From Flavobacterium zepuense (GTDB lineage: Bacteria > Bacteroidota > Bacteroidia > Flavobacteriales > Flavobacteriaceae): a stretch of DNA of 64,000 nt. The translations under genes were made by a program, and so were the position numbers. The stretch is from the NCBI RefSeq assembly GCF_007097145.1, contig NZ_VJVZ01000007.1, positions 186,001 to 250,000 of the forward strand, given 5' to 3'. Below are positions 59,514 to 64,000 of the stretch, piece after piece (within the stretch, counting starts at the first letter, position 1; every line of letters starts with the position of its first letter). The notes under the pieces were generated by a model, which saw only the letters and a program-made list of their open reading frames with translations, was not told where the DNA came from and ran no database searches.

Positions 59514-60260
59514 TTGAAAAATTTCTCTAAATATTTTCGAGTAAATCCCCGCCTTTTCGTTGCCCTTGTATTTGGTTTTTTGTTCGCTACGATAATAGGC
59601 ACACAAACCCACGAGTATGGGCATTACTTAGTGGGTAAATATTATGGATACAACCCGAAACTTCATTATGCATCGGTTTCTTATGGTGACTACAACGACA
59701 AACAACTTGCTAAATTCGATTCACTATATAAGGCCGATGAAATTAAAATATTAGCAAAAGAGAATTCGCCACAAAAGGAGTATTTTTTAAAATACAGGGC
59801 ACAATTAAGTGGAGAAATGAAAGGGCATGATTTTGAAAATATATTAGCAGGCCCCTTACAAACAATGCTTTCAGGAAGTATTGGCTTGCTTATTTTATGG
59901 CTAAACCGAAAAAAAATAAGGGCAAAAACGGCACTCTCGTTTAAAAACTGGGTAGCCGTATTTGTGGCATTTTTATGGTCAAGGCAATTAGCAATACTGC
60001 TTCAAAAAATAGTTTATACTATCGCCAATATTCAAACTAAAAATAAAGGCGATGAAGTAAATCTTGCAAAGCACCTAAACCTTAACCCGTGGAGTATATT
60101 AACGGTATTAGGTGTTATATCTGCAATTATTTTAATCTGGATAGTATTTTATATCATACCTAAACAACAACGATTTACCTTTATAATTGCAGGATTTGCA
60201 GGCAGTGCCTTAGGAGTACTTATTTGGTTTGGCTGGATAGGGCCGGTACTGCTGCCATAA
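59514..60260 (+). CDS. Membrane protein with HEYGH motif (M50-like)
   Basis: 248 residues from a TTG start at 59514; the in-frame stop at 59493-59495 leaves little room upstream and no ATG is found. Membrane segments: RLFVALVFGFLFATIIG, TMLSGSIGLLILWL, WVAVFVAFLWS, ILTVLGVISAIILIWIVFYII, FIIAGFAGSALGVLIWFGWIG. THEYGHYLVGKYYG is an HExxH-like zinc motif and ENILAGPLQTML matches the M50 AGP loop in outline. A site-2-type protease is a possibility only. The gene is AT-rich. Confidence 0.6.
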   Translation: MKNFSKYFRVNPRLFVALVFGFLFATIIGTQTHEYGHYLVGKYYGYNPKLHYASVSYGDYNDKQLAKFDSLYKADEIKILAKENSPQKEYFLKYRAQLSGEMKGHDFENILAGPLQTMLSGSIGLLILWLNRKKIRAKTALSFKNWVAVFVAFLWSRQLAILLQKIVYTIANIQTKNKGDEVNLAKHLNLNPWSILTVLGVISAIILIWIVFYIIPKQQRFTFIIAGFAGSALGVLIWFGWIGPVLLP

Positions 60261-60375
60261 TCACTGTGGATTTGGTAATTCGGGTTTTAGCTATATTATG
60301 GCTTTCTAACAAATAACCGAATTAGCAAATCATCAAATCCACAAGTTTTTCAATCATCAAATCAACTTCAAAAAA

Positions 60376-60984
60376 CTATACTTCCTGCTTTACAGCACTA
60401 TCTTCAAAAAGTAATTTTATATTTTCATACGAATTTTTAAGTGCCTCCTTAATATCGTCAGGTTTTAACCATGCAACCTTCTCAATCCCTTCATCCAACT
60501 GGCCGGTTAGCACACCATCATAAGCAGTTTTCATCTCAAACCAGTGGGTAACTTTAAGTTTATATCGTTCACCACGTTTAAAAACGTGGTAGGTTTTTTG
60601 CAGTTTATGGGTAATTTTAAGTCCGCTCACACCGGTTTCCTCCTCTACTTCGCGCAGGGCAGTATCTTCTATTTCTTCGCCTTTTTCTATGCCGCCTTTG
60701 GGCAGGTCCCACTTACCGTTACGTAAAATAAAGAGCACCTCGCCCCTTTTATTGTAAACGAGGCCACCCCCGGCTTTGGCCACAGGTACCTTGTCCTTAA
60801 GCATCTTAAGGGCAAGTTTTTCATCAGGGTGATATAAAAAAGCTTTCTCAATACGGTTGGTAAACATCCTCCTTAAAAGCTGCTCTATATCTACGCTTTC
60901 CATTAAAAACATCTGGAAATCGGTTTCCTTTTCCACCTTATTTGTCAAAAAAAGTGGTTTGTCGTTCACAAAAACTTTATACAT
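60376..60984 (-). CDS. NUDIX hydrolase
   Basis: 202 residues from the ATG at 60984 (MYKVFVNDKPLFLTN). A longer frame upstream would run through the pyrE start. The NUDIX box is complete: GGIEKGEEIEDTALREVEEETGV (G-x5-E-x7-REVxEExG). The protein has a ~70-residue N-terminal part of unknown type before the domain. The substrate, probably a nucleoside diphosphate derivative, is unknown. It is divergent from pyrE, with only 7 bases between start codons. Confidence 0.85.
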   Translation of the reverse strand: MYKVFVNDKPLFLTNKVEKETDFQMFLMESVDIEQLLRRMFTNRIEKAFLYHPDEKLALKMLKDKVPVAKAGGGLVYNKRGEVLFILRNGKWDLPKGGIEKGEEIEDTALREVEEETGVSGLKITHKLQKTYHVFKRGERYKLKVTHWFEMKTAYDGVLTGQLDEGIEKVAWLKPDDIKEALKNSYENIKLLFEDSAVKQEV

Positions 60985-60987
60985 TTG
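60959..60987 (+). promoter_or_regulatory. pyrE promoter within the NUDIX start
   Basis: TTG at 60959-60961, 18 bases, TACATTTG at 60980-60987. The expected transcription start is near 60992, the pyrE ATG, so the mRNA may have no leader. Confidence 0.6.
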
Positions 60988-60991
60988 CAAT

Positions 60992-61639
60992 ATGATTTTT
61001 AATACAGACACCGCCAAAAAAACAGCCGAATTGCTTTTACAAATAAACGCAATTAAATTAAATCCTAAAAATCCTTTTACATGGGCTTCCGGATGGAAAT
61101 CGCCTATTTATTGCGATAATAGGATAACTCTTTCATTTCCACCAATCCGTAATTACATCAGGGAAGAATTTTCTAAGCATATAGAAAAAGTATATGGTAA
61201 GCCCGATGTTATTGCAGGAGTAGCCACCGGTGCCATAGGCATAGGTATACTGGTAGCCGAATATATGGGCTTACCCTTTGTGTATGTGCGCCCTGAGGCT
61301 AAAAAACACGGCCGCCAAAACCAGGTAGAGGGCTTTTTACAAAAGGGACAGAACGTTGTAGTGGTTGAGGACCTTATTAGCACCGGTAACAGCAGCTTAA
61401 TGGCTGTAGAGGCCTTAAAAGCTGCCGGAGCTAACGTAAAAGGTATGGTAGCCATATTTACCTACGGGTTTGATGTATCTGTAGAGAACTTTAAAAAGGC
61501 TAACGTTACCCTTAACACCCTTGGTAACTACGACACGCTTTTAGAAGAAGCCGTTGCAAAACGCTACATTACTGAAGCCGAACAGGAAACCCTTAAAGAA
61601 TGGAGAAATAATCCATCAACATGGGGGCAGGAAAATTAA
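60992..61639 (+). CDS. pyrE: Orotate phosphoribosyltransferase
   Basis: 215 residues from the ATG at 60992; the frame continues upstream through the NUDIX gene but the family starts at MIFNTDTAKKTAELLL. SGWKSPIYCDNRITLSFPPI binds the orotate, and VVVEDLISTGNSSLMA is the PRPP loop. RPEAKKHGRQNQVEG is the flexible catalytic loop. It makes OMP in pyrimidine synthesis. Its TAnnTTTG element ends 5 bases before the ATG. Confidence 0.92.
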   Translation: MIFNTDTAKKTAELLLQINAIKLNPKNPFTWASGWKSPIYCDNRITLSFPPIRNYIREEFSKHIEKVYGKPDVIAGVATGAIGIGILVAEYMGLPFVYVRPEAKKHGRQNQVEGFLQKGQNVVVVEDLISTGNSSLMAVEALKAAGANVKGMVAIFTYGFDVSVENFKKANVTLNTLGNYDTLLEEAVAKRYITEAEQETLKEWRNNPSTWGQEN

Positions 61640-61660
61640 ATCGGCAAATTAAAATTCAAA

Positions 61661-61716
61661 ACACGTGCAGATAAATAATTTTATTTTCAATTATTTATTG
61701 CACGTTTTATTTTTTA
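61661..61716 (+). terminator. pyrE terminator
   Basis: CGTGCA-ATAAATAATT / AATTATTTAT-TGCACG stem followed by a T-rich run. Confidence 0.75.
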
Positions 61717-61728
61717 CCATTAAGTTTG
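61698..61728 (+). promoter_or_regulatory. Promoter of the 61770 gene
   Basis: TTG at 61698-61700, 20 bases, TAAGTTTG at 61721-61728. The start codon is 41 bases downstream. It overlaps the pyrE terminator. Confidence 0.55.
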
Positions 61729-61769
61729 GAACATCATAAAAACAATTAACAAATCACAAATTACGCCCT

Positions 61770-62234
61770 ATGAAAAAATTTATCTTACTATTTACAGTTA
61801 TGTTAACAACTGTATCTTTTGCTCAAATTAAAAAAGTTGACACAACTACTTCCTCAGGTGAGGTAATTGGTAAAATAGAGCCCTTTGGCCAATCTTTAGA
61901 AATGGAATGCACAAAGAATGGTAATGTTTATAATTTTAGATATCTTGACCATCAGTATTCTACATTAAAGGAATATGCTAATTTTTCCTTTGAAGATGTT
62001 GACAATTCCTTTGAAGATTTTTACAAAATGACCATTGAATTATTTGAGACTAAACCTAAAGAATCAGTAATGCTTGAGGTAAAAGATTACTATATATGGG
62101 TAGCTTATAAAAAGACAATGGGAATAGCTTCGGTAAGTTTTAAATCGTCTTTAAAGACTGTAGGAGCACCTATAAGTTATACCAAAGAATTCAACAAAAA
62201 GCAAATAGAAAAACTTTTTGGAAAAAATAAGTAA
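61770..62234 (+). CDS. Secreted hypothetical protein
   Basis: 154 residues. A signal peptide (MKKFILLFTVMLTTVSFA) is followed by a soluble part with SFEDVDNSFEDFYKM and VMLEVKDYYIWVAYKKTMG. No catalytic or domain motif that I recognise. It is a little more AT-rich than its neighbours and lies between pyrE and an SRPBCC gene, with its own promoter. The function is unknown. Confidence 0.6.
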   Translation: MKKFILLFTVMLTTVSFAQIKKVDTTTSSGEVIGKIEPFGQSLEMECTKNGNVYNFRYLDHQYSTLKEYANFSFEDVDNSFEDFYKMTIELFETKPKESVMLEVKDYYIWVAYKKTMGIASVSFKSSLKTVGAPISYTKEFNKKQIEKLFGKNK

Positions 62235-62261
62235 TACAAATAATTACTATAAAATTGTACT

Positions 62262-62654
62262 ATGAATTTAGACAGCCCTAAAGTAACAGTAAACAAACCG
62301 GCTCAATATTTATTTGATGCATTAAGCGATGTTCAAAATTTTGAGAAGCTGATGCCCGATAACATTGCCAAGTTTGAGGTTACCGGCCCCGAGGCTTTTA
62401 TTTTTGCGCTTAAAGGCATGCCCGAAATTAAGCTTAAGATAAAAGACCGCCAGGCACCAAACAAGCTAATTTTAGGTGCTGCAAGCGATAAGCTGCCTTT
62501 TACCCTTACTGGCGATCTTAATGCAGTAAGTGATGACAGTACAGAAATACAGCTGCATTTTGAAGGCGAATTTAACGCCATGATGGCCATGATGATTAAA
62601 GGGCCAATAACTAAATTTATTGAGACCCTTGCAAATAATATGCATAAGCTGTAA
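62262..62654 (+). CDS. SRPBCC-family protein
   Basis: 130 residues. The START/SRPBCC fold is visible from PAQYLFDALSDVQNFEKLMP at the start and LHFEGEFNAMMAMMIKGPITKFIETLANNM near the C-terminus, the long helix that closes the pocket. There is no signal peptide. It should bind a hydrophobic ligand in the cytoplasm. It lies 27 bases after the secreted hypothetical gene. The ligand is unknown. Confidence 0.8.
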   Translation: MNLDSPKVTVNKPAQYLFDALSDVQNFEKLMPDNIAKFEVTGPEAFIFALKGMPEIKLKIKDRQAPNKLILGAASDKLPFTLTGDLNAVSDDSTEIQLHFEGEFNAMMAMMIKGPITKFIETLANNMHKL

Positions 62655-62674
62655 CAACACCTTATTTAATAATT

Positions 62675-62712
62675 TAAAAGCCTTTTAGTGTAGTACTAAA
62701 AGGCTTTTTTAT
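62675..62712 (+). terminator. Terminator of the SRPBCC gene
   Basis: AAAAGCCTTTTAGT / ACTAAAAGGCTTTT with a 5-base loop and T-run. Confidence 0.9.
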
Positions 62713-62748
62713 GTAACTTTATACTGTTACCACTACACCTGCCTTGCT

Positions 62749-63492
62749 ATGCATAAAGTTATTGCCTTTATAACCGATACCCATTTGGGCGACACCCATA
62801 CCCGTTGCGAAGGCTATAATCCTGCTAAACAGTTAGACGATGTATTAAACAACAGCGCTCTACAAAATGCTACCCACCTTGTTTTTGCAGGTGATATTAC
62901 AGAGCCGCAAATGTATCCCTACTTTTTTAACCGGCTACATAGTGCCTACCCTAACTATAAAGCCATACTGGGCAATCATGATAAGCATGCCGAAGCCGTA
63001 AAGCATTGCCACTATAAATCGGCAAGCGGTACAGAGCTGTATTATTCCGAAGAAGATGAGTTTTACAAATACATTTATTTAGATTCGTCATCCTCATACA
63101 TAAGTGAATCACAGCTCCAATGGCTGGAGCAGGAACTCGACACTTCTAAAAAAATAGTTATTTTCATTCACCACCCTATCCTGGCAGTTGCTACAGGTAT
63201 GGATAGTATTTATCCGCTAAAAAACCGCGATGCATTAAGAACGTTATTGCACCAACTCTCTAACGATGTCACCATTTTTTGCGGCCACTACCACATGCCC
63301 GATAAGCAACAGGTTGGCAATATTGTTCAGTATATCACACCTGCTACGTCGTTTCAGGTAAAGAAAGCGTCGGATACCATAGAGGTTAATACCGATTCTT
63401 TCGGCTACCGCATTATAACGTTAAAACCACAATCTGTAACTACACAACTGTTGATAAACCGCAACGGTACTTTTGAGGAAATACCTGAATAA
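62749..63492 (+). CDS. Calcineurin-like metallophosphoesterase
   Basis: 247 residues. All five metal-binding blocks are present: FITDTHLGD, FAGDITE, LGNHDKHAE, FIHHPIL and FCGHYHMPD. No signal peptide is seen, so it is probably cytoplasmic. It resembles the cyclic-nucleotide or 3',5'-phosphodiesterase-like members but the substrate is not clear. It stands alone between a terminator and the next gene. Confidence 0.88.
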   Translation: MHKVIAFITDTHLGDTHTRCEGYNPAKQLDDVLNNSALQNATHLVFAGDITEPQMYPYFFNRLHSAYPNYKAILGNHDKHAEAVKHCHYKSASGTELYYSEEDEFYKYIYLDSSSSYISESQLQWLEQELDTSKKIVIFIHHPILAVATGMDSIYPLKNRDALRTLLHQLSNDVTIFCGHYHMPDKQQVGNIVQYITPATSFQVKKASDTIEVNTDSFGYRIITLKPQSVTTQLLINRNGTFEEIPE

Positions 63493-63578
63493 TCCTGCAC
63501 GGGGTTAAAGATTTTATAAAGTAGCGGTACTACACCAACGTTTTGAGTAATTTTAACAGGATAAAAACCAAAACAATT

Positions 63579-64000
63579 ATGAAAGATCTTAACGACTTTG
63601 AAATAACCTACGACCTGGAAGGCGAAATGAGCGGACAGGAGCTTGTAGAAATTCACATTGGCGACGTAAACCTGCCAACGGGACGAATTGTTGTGGCAGA
63701 CCCTTTTTTTACCGAAGGCCAGCAGCCTTTTTCGCGTACGGTAGAGCCCGATAAATACCCGGTATACATATACATGTCAGAAATTGATAAGCTGCACCAC
63801 CGCATTGCTTATGCAAAAATAAAATTCAGGCCGGAGGATGCCAAAAAATGGATACTTGCCTTAACGGAAGACTTAACATCTGAAGAAATGAACGAACTGG
63901 GCGAGGATGAATTTTATGGTTTCCCGGTAGAGAGTGGCCTTGCCTGCTTTTTAGATGAAGAAACTAACGTACAGTTTATTACCAAAATGGACGAGGTGCA
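63579..64000 (+). CDS. DUF4241 domain protein (3' partial)
   Basis: The ATG at 63579 opens a frame of 140 codons that runs off the end of the window. The start MKDLNDFEITYDLEGEMSGQ, LPTGRIVVADPFFTEGQQPF and YPVYIYMSEIDKLHHRIAYAKI match the DUF4241 pattern (a conserved GRIVVADP block). No signal peptide is seen. Function is unknown for this family. The C-terminal part must be read in the next window. Confidence 0.72.
   Translation, partial: MKDLNDFEITYDLEGEMSGQELVEIHIGDVNLPTGRIVVADPFFTEGQQPFSRTVEPDKYPVYIYMSEIDKLHHRIAYAKIKFRPEDAKKWILALTEDLTSEEMNELGEDEFYGFPVESGLACFLDEETNVQFITKMDEV

Noticed and set aside
1..64000. tRNA, rRNA, transposase, integrase or phage genes
   Set aside because: None could be recognised in either strand.

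Overview
The window reads as chromosomal DNA of a flavobacterium (Bacteroidota, family Flavobacteriaceae, probably Flavobacterium or a close relative). The grounds are a type IX secretion sorting domain at the end of the first gene, several promoters of the Bacteroidota form TTG-N16..21-TAnnTTTG, few Shine-Dalgarno sites, and families typical of this group (DUF4199, DUF4241, PASTA next to RluD, Bacteroidota-type Crp/Fnr, LytTR pairs). I see no rRNA, tRNA, CRISPR array, transposase or prophage. Most of the window is ordinary chromosome with several efflux and stress modules.

Layout. 0-4.2 kb: the 3' end of a BspA-like repeat surface protein, a HipA-like kinase overlapping a DUF3037 gene, and a VOC protein. 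4.2-5.2 kb: three small lipoproteins. 5.4-11.4 kb: an SDR oxidoreductase, a Crp/Fnr regulator, a degenerate receiver protein, an MhqO-like dioxygenase, an MhqD-like esterase, pirin, GNAT and a hydrolase. 11.5-20.2 kb: an alcohol dehydrogenase and a LytTR two-component pair divergent from a TolC-RND-adaptor efflux operon. 20.7-28.2 kb: a cation/proton antiporter, a rhodanese-kinase-LytTR operon, and a run of thioredoxin-fold and rhodanese proteins. 28.3-30.1 kb: MarR, nitroreductase, YceI. 30.2-32.1 kb: cysE-cysK behind a cysteine attenuator. 32.5-37.1 kb: a TetR-TolC-EmrA-EmrB operon. 39.5-43.8 kb: an ABC transporter whose permease is fused to a thioredoxin domain, followed by a membrane-anchored LuxR-type protein. 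44.0-46.5 kb: a second Crp/Fnr, pirin, YceI. 46.6-47.2 kb: an AT-rich orphan. 47.3-54.0 kb: a complete trp operon with a WWW leader peptide and a TrpF-TrpB fusion. 54.4-64 kb: housekeeping genes (rluD-like, PASTA, ddl, coaD, pyrE, NUDIX) and a truncated DUF4241 gene.

The regulatory layer is the most notable part. A 16-bp box, TTGTCYYAGTTCAATG, precedes four genes in two distant loci (7.2-7.7 kb and 44.9-45.9 kb), each time exactly 20 bp before a -7-like element. Both loci also carry a Crp/Fnr gene, and the boxed genes (dioxygenase, pirin, YceI, receiver-like protein) fit a quinone/electrophile or redox response. Two amino-acid biosynthesis operons (trp and cys) carry uORF-plus-terminator attenuators of the classical type. 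The MarR, TetR, LytTR and Crp/Fnr genes have clear palindromes next to their promoters. Palindromic intergenic repeats, a (GCAGTC)n hexamer tract and a MITE-like insertion inside the trp operon add to the non-coding content.
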